A stretch of DNA of 64,000 bases from Stratiolaelaps scimitus (lineage: Eukaryota; Arthropoda; Arachnida; Mesostigmata; Laelapidae), in the NCBI GenBank assembly GCA_019614645.1, contig JABWDB010000014.1:3844001-3908000 (forward strand), in the 5' to 3' direction. Shown one piece after another: positions 33,901 through 46,760 of this stretch. The notes under the pieces were generated by a model. That model was not told where the DNA came from. It saw only the letters and a list, made by a program, of their open reading frames with translations, and did not search any database. The position numbers and the translations under genes were made by a program. The first letter of the stretch is position 1, and every line of letters starts with the position of its first letter.

Positions 33901-36000
33901 CATTAATGACATTTACAGTGAAAACAGCACAAGGATATTCAGTGACGAGAGTGTTCGAGATCGGGGACCGCCCCAATTCTCCACTGGATCGGATGAACTC
34001 TTTTCTACACTTATCCTCAGCAAACTCGAGCCAATACGAGGCTATATCAGAGGCCCGGAGGGCCAGATAGGTTATCTAAACGCTATGTCACGCGATCTAC
34101 TGATGCGAGATCTCACTATCGGGTACAGCCTATACGCTATTAATGTTGTAAAGCCTTCTGCTTTGCCCGCTTGTAGAATAAATTACTAGTCTACCAGGTT
34201 ACAGCCCAACCTGTATCGGATTTCGTCATTTGAGTCTCTCCAACGGCCTAACCCACTTGGTTCTTACAGCTCTTACAGGGCAAGAAGCTGAACAGTGTGC
34301 AACAAAGGCAGGCGGGCGGGCGAACCTACGTCCAGCTCCACTCCAACAAAGTCCATAAGGGGAGCCTCCCCGCCCTTCGCAGGCCGCTGATGTCTTTCAC
34401 AGACACCCAGAGAGCCGTAGTGGACAAGGGCAGACCCCACAGACGGATCGACTGGAGCACACTTAGTAAATGCCTATGCCTCCCTCCGATCACTTGGCCT
34501 TCTGTTGGGACCACCCAGTGTTAGCAAGCAGTAGTAGTGTAGTTTCTCCTGGCCACTCGTCGCCAGCTCAGTGCACATATACATCTACACATCCATATAT
34601 GTAGATAGGGGTCCGCTGACCGTCCTGTTGGCCGCGCTAACGTTTGTGAGTTTGTTTTTTTTCTCGTTCTAGTGCAGAGCGCAGTAAGTAGAGCCAGCGA
34701 CCCTATCGAGATCTGCTACTGTCCCCCTACCCAGCGAAGCCAAGTATAGTCACCCAGCAATCCAAAGCGATCTTTATATTCGTGCCGTCGTGGCCACTTA
34801 GCCTCCCGGCCTCGGACGCCAAGAGCCAAAGGCAACAACAGAAGGCGGCACAACTTACTACCACCACTGACATAGTGCCATGTATGGCCTATGTATACGC
34901 AACACACTTGCATACTATCGGACTGCTCACGAGAAAAAGGCCAGCCGGCAGACCCACTCTTCGGTAGAACCCTGCTCTCTGGGAAAGAGCATTGAGCCTT
35001 GCTTGACAACGGAGACTACATGCTATTGTTACCTTTCAGCTCTTGCCACCGGTTTTTGAGTGGCTGCCTCCGGCTGTTGGCGTCTCGTCAGCTCGCCCTT
35101 GTCCTCGGTTCCTTAAGGGCTCTGAGTCCTGAGCACAGGCTTGGGCCTATACACCGCTTTAATTAGTTGCGTCCACACATATCTCATACATCGTATCGTT
35201 GTTCTATTCATTTTCTGACCCTCTAAGCGTCATAGGACATTAGGTCGGCTCAGTGCTATAAAGTGAGAAGTGCTGAATCTGTCTCGTCCAGGCGTTTATT
35301 ACCATTATGATATAAAGGAACCAATACGGTTGCTGTATAGCGGGGTTTACAAAGGAGCTCCTAATATTATTATATTATAAGAACCTACATTAAATGATGA
35401 GACATTACAAGTAGACCCATCAGGTCCTTTCGATAATTCACACAACCCTTAACGCAGGGATATTGTGGTATCTTTACAACTCAGGTGCAACTCCACTTGC
35501 TTAGTATCGACACTAACGATCAGAGGGTTGATACTCGAGAATCAATTTCGTCATATTCGACAATTAGTTAGGCTAAAACGCCTGGCAATATCAATTCAAC
35601 GAGAGAAAGGACGTATACCCCCCAAAAGTTGAGTATTCATCTGGGTGCATTGTCATCATCGGCGTTGATTTTTTAATTGTAACATGATTGACACCTACAA
35701 TAGAATATATCCGACAAGTGAAGATCTCATTGACCCACCCCGCTAGGAGATTTTGACACTTAAGGCAGCCACTACGTACGCATATAAGCCGGATAAACTA
35801 TTACTGGCTCTTAACTCTCCGTGTTGAAATAGCCACAACGAAGATTCGCAGTAGGAATATAACAATAATAGTAATAATAATAATGAGGTAATGTGTCTGG
35901 CATCCCCTCGTCTGTTCAACTATCAGTATATCTTTTCCGCAAGAGTGATAAACGGCGCGATTCACGTGTCTGCTTGAATTTTGGGTTACTACTCAATTTA
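31000..36000. other. No supportable gene
   Basis: Only short frames are present, mostly in pairs on opposite strands. One ATG at 31339 with a good start context begins AASNREHHIMFEKLRRS-type sequence and could be an exon start, but no good donor follows. A poly-C run is at 33311-33323. A TAA-type repeat lies around 35861-35883. Confidence 0.5.
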
Positions 36001-36748
36001 ATGTGAGACTGTTCTCTCTCGTTGCGGCATATCACTAGCTCTCCTTCAAAGTGGATAGGCATGCTATTCAGGCAACCTATATCGACGGAGACTTCGCAGT
36101 CTCAGGCCCGCCTTGCCTTAACCCAGCTTTCATGCGAGTCCGCTATTCGCCCTCGCAAAACCAATGGTTCACCGAGGCGGTGCTTGCAACGACTCGAATA
36201 CCAGGCCACCGGCCATGCGTGACCCTCAAATTGGTTCGAGGATAGAGCCAACTCCTGACGCCGTTAGGCCCCCGGGTGCTAGAAGTGGATCGGATACCAA
36301 CCGCCACCAAGGCGGAACGTAGGGGGAACGGTTGAGATACAGACCGCCTTGAGCCAAGATCGAAGACCGCCACGCAAAAGGATTTACGACTGGGCCGGTG
36401 ACGCGGCTACGAACGGCTGCCGTTGCCTGTCGCCAGGCGGAGCCCTGGGGACTACCGAAGAAAATCGAGGAACGGGGATCGATTCCGTTCACGCGTGTAA
36501 AACTGATGACTAGAACAACACGAGGCGGCCGTCGAGATCCCGTGCGGTCGACGAAACTATGCAGCAAGTTTTAGGACCTGATGGAAAATTATCGAGCATT
36601 TTAAGCTGAACGAACAATGCATTTCTCTCTTCTGTAAGATGATTTGTTGAGAAGGCTGAGTCGAACGATGGAGAACGAGGGGGGTCGAACGGCGATACGT
36701 GGGGTCCCTACTGAACACCCTTGTGCTTATTGGTCCTCGTTTGTACAG

Positions 36749-36755
<7 letters not shown>

Positions 36756-36789
<34 letters not shown>
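36756..36789. repeat. (TA)n microsatellite
   Basis: A TA run of about 34 bases preceded by a short CA run. Confidence 0.95.
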
Positions 36790-36790
<1 letters not shown>

Positions 36791-37805
36791 CGTCGGTTAT
36801 AAATCAGTACGTAAGTGTAGTGCAAAATACATCCTGGGAAGTGTCACTAGGAACTCTGGTTGAACGGTGTACCCATTGTAGATCGATATATGTAGTCCTT
36901 AGTTAGCCGCTTTAACAGTAGGCGTAACGGCAGCTTTATCTTAGCTGCTGATTTCCAGGACACCACCTATTCGCCGGCCTAGGTGGATTAGTTCGAGTAA
37001 CATTCGAGGTGCGCGCAGAGCCCACCCACGCTAAACCTCCCGGAGGTGGGCAACCGACGCACGAAAGTCGTTATCACCGAGAGAAGTTAGCGTGAAGCAA
37101 ACCTTGGCGCTGTTCGAGCTCTCTTCTCGCCAGGACCGCCGCAGCGGTTCTGCCTTGCACAACTTTCCAACGTTACGCACAATGTTAACAGCAGAAGTGA
37201 GTGCAGTTTCGGAACCCTGCAAATTAAATTTGCATACGATGACCGCCGCCGTTTATCCGTTCGTGCATTTACAAGGAACGGCCGACAGGCCGAACGTTTA
37301 TGATTAAGATGAAAAAAAAGGCAAAAAAAAAGGCACGACTATAGAACAGTCAGCCAAGCGATGTGTTTAGTAGGCGTCGTATTTTGCGCGATGGAGCGCG
37401 ACCTGCTTTATGGTACCGGCATGATATAGCGAACCAACCAACCAACTCCTCATTGGCAGGCGTGCCAACGAAAACAATGAGCGAGGGAAATAGCGACCTA
37501 AGTCTTTAAAATGATCGTGGTCAAGCGCGCTGTGCTAGACAGAGTGCGTTTCGTTGTAGATATTAGGATCTCATAGGTGACAGATTGTATATGGTGTTTC
37601 ACCAACATGCTTGAATAGTCGTGTCCTTCGTTAGGATTACCCACAGTGGCGCTCGCGTTTCCGATTTCGAAGATAACTTGAAGTGTACATCAATATGCAA
37701 AGCTATATACTTGCTTGATTTGGACTATGACGAAGCTTCAACGGGAATATTTTTTTATTGCAAAACATATGTATCTATATTTGCCATCCATTATATAACA
37801 AAAAG

Positions 37806-37855
37806 AACAATAATAATAATAATAACAGCCATAATAATAATAACAATAGTCATCA
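37806..37855. repeat. (AAT)n-type imperfect microsatellite
   Basis: Imperfect ATA/ACA triplets over about 50 bases, giving Ile-rich or Asn-rich false peptides depending on the frame. Confidence 0.85.
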
Positions 37856-38039
37856 TGTATTACATTTCAGTGCGCTTTGCTTGGCTGTTTGTCACCAATT
37901 GGTGTTACTGTCTAGAATAGTAACAGTAGGCATAGGTATAGAAGGCTTTAGTGGATACCATAGCCCCGCAGATGATTCGTCCTTTTACAGGCCGAGGGAG
38001 CGAGAGAGATATGCTCCTGTCGTCGTCAGCAGGACCCTT

Positions 38040-39260
38040 CGTCGCGCTACACGAACAAGCCTTCAGTCCATCATCACCCTCAGCATCATCATCAGTGAAC
38101 GAGCTAACAGCCGAACAGTAGTAGTAGGAGGAGGAGGACACCAGCGTTGGTACTCGCGGCCACAGACGAGCATGGGCAGTGTGGGCTGACGGCCTGGGTC
38201 CCAGGCGGCGTAGAACATTTGGACAGTTGGCCATTCGGGTGAGCTTCCCGCCCTCGTCGGCTTCTCCGCTTCGGGCGGCGGGACTGCCAGCGCACGATGG
38301 GCGAAGGTCTCGTGGGGTAGCAGGACGAACAGGACCGTGTGCTGGTTGGGGATAGTCGCGGACAGGCGCTGGGGGCTGGCGGAAATCGGAACCGGAAGAG
38401 GGCGCGAATATCGGAAGTCACCCGCTCTGACGGAGAGTGTCCCGGGGTGCAGCCGGCAACTTTGGCTTCGGCAGCGGCCGGGATGGTGGTGGGGGCGAGC
38501 GCCGGCGCTTGCGGAACGATTCATTTGGGCTATCTGCCTCTGCGCTCGGCCCCCCTCGGTATTACCCATCGGCGACGACCGAGAAAGACCCTGCAGCGTG
38601 ACGACGCCCCTACACCGAGCGAGCGACGGAGTCGGTCAGCGATGAGAAGTGGGCCTCGTGTAGGGACTGTCATTTCTGCTACAGACTCCGAGGCGTCCAC
38701 ATAGACATCGGTCCAGGACACTTCCAGCCGCCCCTTCCGACGCGCTCCCGGCTGCCGGCGTTCGTCCATTGGCACGAGGGCAGTCACTCTTCCTACAGTG
38801 GTGCTCATCAACGGGCATCATTCTATTAATTTTGCCAGCAATGGGATGGTCGCAGTCGTGGTGTTTGCCTAGCTTGCCAGACAGCGTCAATTTCTGCCCC
38901 ATCGTCCGAGCCGTCGGAGGAGGGCCCCTGATACTCACAAACGCTTGCACCGATTCACCGAGACAGCGTTCGGCAATGCCGTGAAATACAGATACAGCGC
39001 AAAAGGGAGAAAGAATGACCGTCAGACAAAAAAAGAACAAGAAGATAGAACGCAGAGATCCGTCTCAGGAAGCCTCCTCGCACAGCCCGAACTCTCTGTG
39101 TGCTCGCCAGCCAGAGAACCAGCAGAGAAGCGATTGTTCGAGGAGACTTCTCCAACTCGACAAAATCCGGCATTTGGACGAGGAGAGTGTCCAGATCTGG
39201 GAACGAAAAGATCAATTGGACATTTTCTGGTTCTGTTTTGCTCCAACGATCATTATTAAA
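38040..39260. other. CpG-rich block with overlapping open frames
   Basis: Several frames of 80-168 codons overlap on both strands, so most are spurious. One detail may be real: on the minus strand, a frame encoding HGIAERCLGESVQAF ends at the strong donor gtgagtatc (intron starts about 38936). No acceptor with a proper tract was found upstream. The block could be a promoter or an unmethylated CpG stretch. Confidence 0.35.
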
Positions 39261-40347
39261 TAGCGATTTAGCCAATGTGGGCCAGAGTCACATAGCAATG
39301 TGCCTTGGATCGTTTAACTGAAATAACGTCCACATTGAAGAGATGAACGATTATGCACGGTCCGCTTGTATCTTCGTAGAGGACAGTTGACGTACGATAG
39401 TTGGCCAGATTAGTCACCACTTAAGTATCTGAGCTATTTTGTTTAACTAAACACTTTCAGCCATCGCGGAGAACTGATCCGAAAGATTCGATTACTAATC
39501 AAAGCTCTTTAAAGTTCGCGATTCGTCTTGCGCTCCAACCAAATATAGAACAGAGTGAAGTACAAGAACAATACGATGGTCACCAATCGTTTGAGTCCTG
39601 ATCCTGTATTTCTCCAATTTCAAGCAACTCTTTCTCTATCTATTGCCTCTTAACGCACTTCTATACAGGTATGGCCAGATCGTGTCTCGAATTCAGTAGT
39701 GATATGATCACTTTTATTCATTGTAACCGCGACGTTCAATGTGCACTTAATGTAATAAACAAGAGAATCACTATACCATTGGCTCTCGAAAAAGTACAAA
39801 GTGATTTGTAAACATCTCGTTTGTAAAAATTCCATCGACGACCGATGCCTCTCTCCTTACACATATTGCTCAATCGGGCAGATCGGCAAATCAACCCAAC
39901 CGAAATAGTGGATGCATGTCTCGTTGCGCAGCAGTTTGGAAACACTACAGCTGCTGTTACTGCGACCTCTACTACGCGCTTAGCTTTCGGCCCATTTGTT
40001 ACGTTGCACAGACGAACAACGGAGACTAACGGAGACTCCCGCGTACCAATGTAGTGTGTGTACAGCGCCAACGATAATATACCTAGCACACGTAAACGAA
40101 GGCATTGATGCCAAGCCAGCTACAATCGCGGGGCATCAATGTAACAGTGAGCGCCACCGCCACCGCCTGTTCGCACGTACCCGCTGCTCTTGAAACCGGA
40201 AAAAGCCCGCTATTCCGGATGCCTTGCTACCAGCACAGGCTCTTTTTTTGCCGTCCTCTTCAAGGACAACTGCACTCCCCCCTATCTATGGCACCAGAGT
40301 CTGGCAGAAGAACCCTCTGAGAGCAGACTCCCGAGTGTGAGGGAGAT

Positions 40348-40349
40348 AC

Positions 40350-40440
<91 letters not shown>
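40348..40440. repeat. (TA)n(GA)n compound microsatellite
   Basis: About 69 bases of TA followed by about 25 bases of GA. It is the longest simple repeat in the window. Confidence 0.95.
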
Positions 40441-42320
40441 TAGAGTAGTATTTGTGCTTGTGTGGCTGTGTTCGTACGGACCATCACCTAAGGTATCACA
40501 GCCGTTCGCTTGCTGCTGTCGTCACTGCCGCCGCCGCCTTCTCAATAAGCGTTTTTTGATGAAGACCTACATCGAATGTCTCGAAGTATGGCCCCCGCAA
40601 ACGATTACCGCATCATGTTTCGGCCGCGCGCACCCTCAACTCTTTTCCACAATGTTGTGTTCCACACGTTGCTAACGACACGTGATTGTATTTCGTGCCA
40701 CGCCGCTTCCACGGAGAGCGCACACTTCGAACCAACTTGTGTAGCTGTTCTGTTTCGCTTAGCTAAACATAATGGTTTACTTGCAGGGCGGACGACTGCT
40801 CAGCGTTGCTCTTCAAACGCCATAGTTCGAGCCTTTGAAATAGGCCAAGACATTTTTTTGCTGCTAACTAGTGCTCGGCCTGTGTATACCTCAACCAGCG
40901 TGAGCGCGGATCGAGTCGATTTCAGGCTCCATAGGTGTTTCGTCGGTGAATTTTGCTAGCGAACTTCGAGCCATGTCGTGTCGACATGTTCTGCCGGTCG
41001 AGGACATCATCAAGCCAGTAAAATTGCCCACTGCTGTGATCTCCTCCTCCATTTAAGTTACCCGGACGGATCGAAGATGGGAATTGTTACCAGATCGCAT
41101 GGGGCTACAATTTCAGCCACCAGTTCAACAACTGCGATCTTGTGCATGTGACGAAGCCTCTTGGTTTATTTATTTGAACGCACAGTTTGCATGACTGACG
41201 GTTGCAGACACTGAGAACATGAATGTCTTTTCCGTCGCACAGTTTACGATGCGAAAACTCCCGCTCCGCCCGTGAGTATGTAAGCGAAATTGAGGCAATC
41301 ACCATGCTCAAATCAACTACTACTCATGTCAACAATATTGACCAAGGCAACCTGCTCAGAATGCCACAGCCCGCCAGCGCCTCGATCCCGCCTTAGCCCC
41401 TTTACTTGCTATTGTTATCACTGCAGTGTATGACTTATGAATTATTCACCGTATTCGGCTTGAGTTCGATGGCACCCAAGTTCATTATTCTCCCTGATAT
41501 CACAAGCGAGTTGCTGGCACAAAGTTGCTTTTGCCGACGTAATCCTTACATAATATCTCCGGTACACCAACGAGGCCGGCGCAATGTGTTTTCAACGATG
41601 CCTTCTCGACCTGTACGCCAGCCCCTGGCTGTTTCTTCCGCCTGATTCAGGGAGTCACTTCTTTCTTACCCGTCGTACGCTGTAGCTATTTCGCATTCAA
41701 ACCCAACAATCCTTAGAGAACACTCAGGTTCACCTATGTTTGGACAGAAACGCCGTCTTGACACCGTTACATTGCCGAGATACCATGGCAGGCACGACGA
41801 GAGCTACATTGTACTATCACGCGGACGTCATGACGGATGCGTCGCGGGTTCGTCGACAACATGCAACGCGTTTTCTTCTGACGACGAGGTTCCCGAACAG
41901 AGACCAAACGAAGATCCGACAGATCTGACAAGCGACCAAAGAGCAAAAAGTAGAGGAAGAGAAGCGAGAGCAGGCGAGAGATAGGCCGAATCGGACCGAA
42001 ATCCGAAATGGGGTCGGCGACACTATTCACCCAGCCCTGATCGCGCCGGGCTGCGCACGAAGGAACGAGCAGAGAAACTCGTGGCGCCAGGCACCGGACG
42101 GCGGCAGAAGCAGCAGCAGCAGCGGGGGCGGCGGCAGGAGGAACGAACACATAAAGAAGTGGTGGAGGAGGAGGCCCTTTTCAAACTACTATTCCTCTTC
42201 TCTCCAGTTCGTCACCGAGTGAGGGACAGCACGACGAAGCAGAACCGCATAGAGTGAACATAACATAGGGGGCTGGGAACGGACAAACAAACATCTCTCA
42301 CTGTTTTTCCATGTCTATTT

Positions 42321-42342
42321 CTCTCTCTCTCTCTCTCTCTCT
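42321..42342. repeat. (CT)n microsatellite
   Basis: A short pure CT run in a pyrimidine-rich stretch. Confidence 0.9.
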
Positions 42343-42911
42343 ACCGCTGCATCGCTCTCCCCTAACACAACCAAACAAGAGCACCAGCTTTCACTGAAGG
42401 ACCTCCGCACCCCATGAGCTCCTCGCCGGGAGAGGCGGATCTGCTGGTCGAGTTCACAATGGAGAAGGAGTTAACGGTGCCTTCACCGTGCCGGCAGACA
42501 TCCATGATACCACGCATTACATTCTGCTGCCTTTGCGGAAGCTTCTTTCTGAAGCAGCCCCGTCGCACGCGCCCCCGGCACGGGTCTGATTCGAATTCGC
42601 GTTCTCTGTTTGCGCCATGTTCTTCCGCCGGCCTCTCCGGTCTCGCATGCTTTCTAAGGTCTCGGCCTCTCTAGCGGTTCGTCTCTTCACAGAATAGGTC
42701 GTGAGCGAAAGTGCGCACACTGAGCACAGCAGCGTACAAATACGCCCGCTAGAATAGCGTGGAACTTGCCTGGTGGTGGTTGGTTCGGCTCTTGGTCGTT
42801 CTGTAGAACGGTTCCGCAATAGTGGTAGTGATACCATATGTGCGGTATAATATAGCATTTAGTCTATTGTCTATGTTCTTGCTAACGGTGTTGCCGCTGT
42901 CAAACGGTTCG

Positions 42912-42957
42912 ATGGCGCAATTTTCGAATGGCTTAGACGGCCAAGACTTACCTCAAG
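42912..42957 (+). CDS. Candidate short first coding exon
   Basis: ATG at 42912 starts 15 codons (MAQFSNGLDGQDLPQ) plus one base and runs straight into a consensus donor, CAAG then gtaagtc, with the intron starting at 42958. The sequence at the donor is a near-perfect hairpin that also forms a consensus donor on the opposite strand, so either strand might be transcribed. No downstream exon is identifiable before the very AT-rich island at 43130. Function unknown. Confidence 0.3.
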
Positions 42958-43128
42958 GTAAGTCAAGCCTCGAAATTCTGCAATAGATTTATGGACGAGA
43001 CAAGTTTCTATGGCGCTATTCAATAACGGTATTGCGTACCGTCAACTGGTCACACTTAGAATCAGTACTGATTTCCAATGAATGCACATGCGTACCGTCT
43101 TCAAAATTTCGTGGGAGGTGGGTCGTTT

Positions 43129-43410
43129 AAAAAAATAAATTAATAGAAAAAAGAAATATTTATATTATTCTTCATTAATTTAATAAAATTATAAAAAATA
43201 TTTGAAATATCTATAAAATATAATATTTATTTTAATTAAGCTTCATAGCCAATAAATAATTATATTATATTATATTTGATTTTTTTTTTAATATTCAAAT
43301 AATAATAAGGATGAGAGAGAGATTTAAATTTATGTAGTTATATTGGTTATAGTTGATATATAAAATAAGAACCTCTATTAATCAAAAAATGACATTTTAT
43401 TTTAGTAAAC
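43129..43410. other. Extremely AT-rich island
   Basis: About 280 bases with roughly 13% GC by hand count over 43141-43380, against a mixed to GC-rich background on both sides. It has no simple repeat structure and no long standard-code reading frame. A nuclear copy of mitochondrial DNA, an old AT-rich transposon or an AT-rich scaffold-like region could explain it. A tRNA-like fragment (ctaagatgtggcaga, near 43408) resembles the start of some arthropod mitochondrial tRNA-Leu genes, but the match is short. Confidence 0.45.
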
Positions 43411-43419
43411 TAAGATGTG

Positions 43420-45300
43420 GCAGACTCCGTGTTCCAATTTTTTTGTTTCATTAATCATTGATAAGCGGCGATTAAATTCATGTCAATACATGCCTCATCA
43501 GAGTCACTACTGATTAAACCTAAACATGAAAATTGACACAGTTACCTATGTGATCTCTCCCCGACCCCATGCACGCACACATATCGCTTTTCATACGAAC
43601 GAACACCGCTGTTGTGCTACAGCTCGACATCAGTGGTTCAGACTTAAAGTAAAGTTCTATTTGTAGCAATAGCCGGGCCACAGAAGCCGTTGCTGAGATG
43701 AACTTGAAGCAAATTTGAAACCGTCATCTGTATTGTATTTCATGCATTCCCGTGCATATGCACAAATTACGTCTCGTATTCATAGGGGCACCAGAAACAT
43801 AGAAAGGCCGAGTTTCAGCCCTCTCCAACTGCGTTTGACAGGGCGCACGGGATCTGGAAATCCGACGGTCTCAGAATAAGGCGCCGTGCAACGACTAACC
43901 GGATAGAGCGGGAAGTTGGCGATCCGCCGCCATAATCTTATTCGCTTATTCAAATAGGTTAGCAGTAAAGTGTTCCTCGAGAAAATGCCAAGGACTCTCT
44001 CTCTCTCTCTCTATTCAAGGGGATTTGCTTGAACACACGTTGGCTGTTAAATCGCACTGCCGTCTCGCTGAGAGTTGCTCAGCCTTAGGATAGCCAGTCC
44101 AATTCGAGCGTGTCAAGTTGACCAGACATCCAGCTGAACTTGCCATTGTTGTTGGACAACCGCCAGCCGTCATCTCGGTTAAGGGGAGTCTCGGAACGTA
44201 TCTCGTTATAATTCTGTTTTAATAAATCGTCTCTGAAACAGTCTCTAGTCTCTGAGAGGTGGTCACAGAAAAGCGGGGTTAGTAAGTGATATACAACGAT
44301 CGTTTGTGGCCATGTTACCTTTTAGGACGAGCTAATTCAGACCGCTATTGTATTCTACATACGTTTCGAGTAAAGGGGACTCAACTGAGCTGTGCTTCAG
44401 TGACTGCTTCAGCAGCACCCTAGCGCCCTCGTGGCATTGGTCAGCAGCAGCAGCAACAACAACAACGATATTGTCTTCATCTGTTTATAGCTGTTCAATA
44501 TATATGACACTAATGATCACTTAATTCGATGATTTATCCATCAGAACGAACGACGACTGATTAGCTAATGGGGAGGAAGCATAAACGTACTGTTGTTATA
44601 ATATAACTTTTTATTTGTCAATTTAAGAGAGCCACATTATCTTCATTCTACCTCATGAGAATACATATGAAGACTGTTAGCGGCTTATTCGTAGCTTGTA
44701 TATTAGTTCTTAGTATAGTAGTAGTTCGCTTATGTATTTCAGGCGTTTATATGAATTCACAGCTGTGGGTATCATTTCCGCGAGTCGCATTTCTATTAGA
44801 AGTAATGTCATTCAGTTGAGTCTCGCCTATCTCTGAAGTGCACATGGAACAAGGGCCCTGCCTCCTGTAAAAGTAACAACCCCTTTGCTATAACGCAGGT
44901 ACACACTCGAATACATGCGTAGTGTGTATGTGTGCATGAATACTAAACGTCATAACGAGTTTGGTCGTCACCGCATCTGCAGCCCGACCACAATTTGCTG
45001 TATGGACTCTCTCCCCTCAAGGTAAAGGCCTCGTGCAGGGGCCGAGCCCACTGGCGGGTCCTGCCAGCGATTATAGCCAAGGACACTGCCGTTGGGCCGC
45101 AGGCCATCGCCCACCGACGATTGTAACCTAACCACGAGTCCAACGAAGCTATCGTGTCGTCTTGCGGGCTCGTATTCCGAATCTCATCACTGGTTCTGTT
45201 CGCGCTGCTTTACCGGGCAATTAAAAAATGCAGCCGAAATGAATCTCAACGAGATCAGGGAACAGGGACATCTGTTGGCCTGATTCACTTCCCCTTTATA
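43420..45300. other. No gene recognised
   Basis: Ordinary mixed-composition DNA with a CT run at 43995-44013 and CAG/CAA triplets at 44438-44468. No coding signal that I can support. Confidence 0.6.
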
Positions 45301-45359
45301 CATCTCTCTCTCTCTCTCTTTCGTCTGACCCGTCCCGAGCAATCAACATTGTTCAACAG

Positions 45360-45454
45360 GGGGAACACACTTAACGAACAGGATCGTGCAGGAGATATTA
45401 TATACACGGTTGATTATGAGGAACATGTTCATCGGGCGAAACTTGGATGTTTTG
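45360..45454 (+). CDS. Candidate internal exon, unknown protein
   Basis: The acceptor aacattgttcaacag is followed by one base, 31 codons and one base, ending at the strong donor gtgagtct. The peptide NEQDRAGDIIYTVDYEEHVH then RAKLGCF is well-balanced and protein-like. Splice signals on both sides agree with an internal exon (entry needs two bases, exit leaves one). The frame continues into the intron without a stop for 30 codons, so coding status is not proven. No family recognised. Confidence 0.35.
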
Positions 45455-46072
45455 GTGAGTCTCTTCCGGACATCGGATCCGTGTCCTCCTCTCTGAGCGC
45501 GCTCTTGAAGCACACATGCGGACACTGGTGGCTTTGTCAGTAGTCGATGACAATAATGAATTTGATTAGACGTGGGAAGGTAAGCTGGTCCAAGAAGGCA
45601 GTTGGACGATGACCTTGTTGGTTTGAGCATATTAAACCAGCGTTTCCAGAGGCAGAGCAAACTCTCTCCGAGTCATTTATATGTTAAGAAATCAATAGCG
45701 TTTACCGTTTCCCAACCTCGATCCGACTGCGGCAATTCCAAGATGAACATCAGTCTACAGCGGTTGTTTGCGCGGCCGCATCCAACCCAATGTTGTTGTG
45801 TCACACGAATCTACGGTCCTCAGATACAATCACTCACATGTACATGAAATCGACCAGATGTTAGCTTGTCCATTACCTAGCGATTGACGCAGTGAGGTTC
45901 TCATCTCCAGGCATCCTTTTTATTCCGAATTGACAATTCGGCACCGACCTACATCTTTGTACCATAAACATCGATGAATAAGCACGAGGGTAAGTCGAAA
46001 TAAATCATGCGTGTTGTGACTTCAACGGGTATATACATATATCTATATTAGGGTGTTCCGTTCGAACTTTCC

Positions 46073-46474
46073 TTAAATGCCCATAACTTTTGAACTAAGT
46101 GAGTTAGAACTCTCCAGCTTTATTAACACACTGATGCCAGCGCTCCGGGAGATAGCCAAATATTTACCATTTGCATTTCCCATTAAAATTTCCTTATCTA
46201 TTGCTTCTTTGAGTAAGCCGACGGTTGCATATGGAACCCCACCTATAGCCCTTTTTAATGCATGGAAACAACCATAATCACATGGGCTTAAATCAGGAGA
46301 ATATGGGGGTTGAAGCCATCGCTCAATATTGTCTCCTTCCATCAAGGCCGTAATTTCAGCAGTGCGGTGAGGTCTTGTATTGTCGTCGAGTGACCACACT
46401 CGGTGCTGTCGATCCCCACGGCATTTGGTCATAAATTGAGTTTTTCTTTTGCTGCTAATATTTCGTAATAGCAA
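46073..46474 (-). pseudogene. Mariner transposase, C-terminal part
   Basis: An open frame with the second and third catalytic aspartates of a DD34D mariner. The second is in SLDDNTRPHRTAEI and the third in PPYSPDLSPCDYGCFHALK. Counting from the D of DNTRPH to the D of PCDY gives 34 residues between them, the mariner spacing. The usual histidine before the second D is replaced by D. The C-terminal tail KLESSNSLSSKVMGI runs up to the terminal repeat. The first catalytic D region is missing, so the piece is inactive. Confidence 0.88.
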
Positions 46475-46589
46475 ACACCCTTGATATCCAGGGCGAGTAT
46501 CATCAACACCTTTCGTCAGAATCTATCTGGCACGGCCACAGCCGTTGTTGCTTCACCTTGTCGGAGCCACTGCCTTGCTGGGTCCTTCT

Positions 46590-46760
46590 CTATGCAGGTC
46601 TATGCAGGCTAACCCATATGCCGTACGCGTTCACTAATTGTCGATGGATTTCAGCTGGAGGGTGTCCTTGGAGAAACAAAAACTTGATGTTTCCCGTTGA
46701 TCTTTGAAAGACTTTGCACTTTTTGCTGCAGTGTCCATCTTTCTGATCGTATCGAAACCA
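46590..46760 (-). pseudogene. Mariner transposase, N-terminal fragment
   Basis: The frame shows IKFLFLQGHPPAEIHRQLVN then AYG, which is the first helix-turn-helix of mariner transposases (typically F-L-x-G-x-x-x-x-E-I-H-x-x-L). It is cut off by a stop after about 30 more residues. It joins the left end of the C-terminal piece after the internal deletion. Confidence 0.8.

Noticed and set aside
38063..38569. 168-codon minus-strand frame in CpG-rich DNA
   Set aside because: Three or more frames are open at once and the peptide is Arg/Pro/Ser-rich, as expected by chance at high GC.
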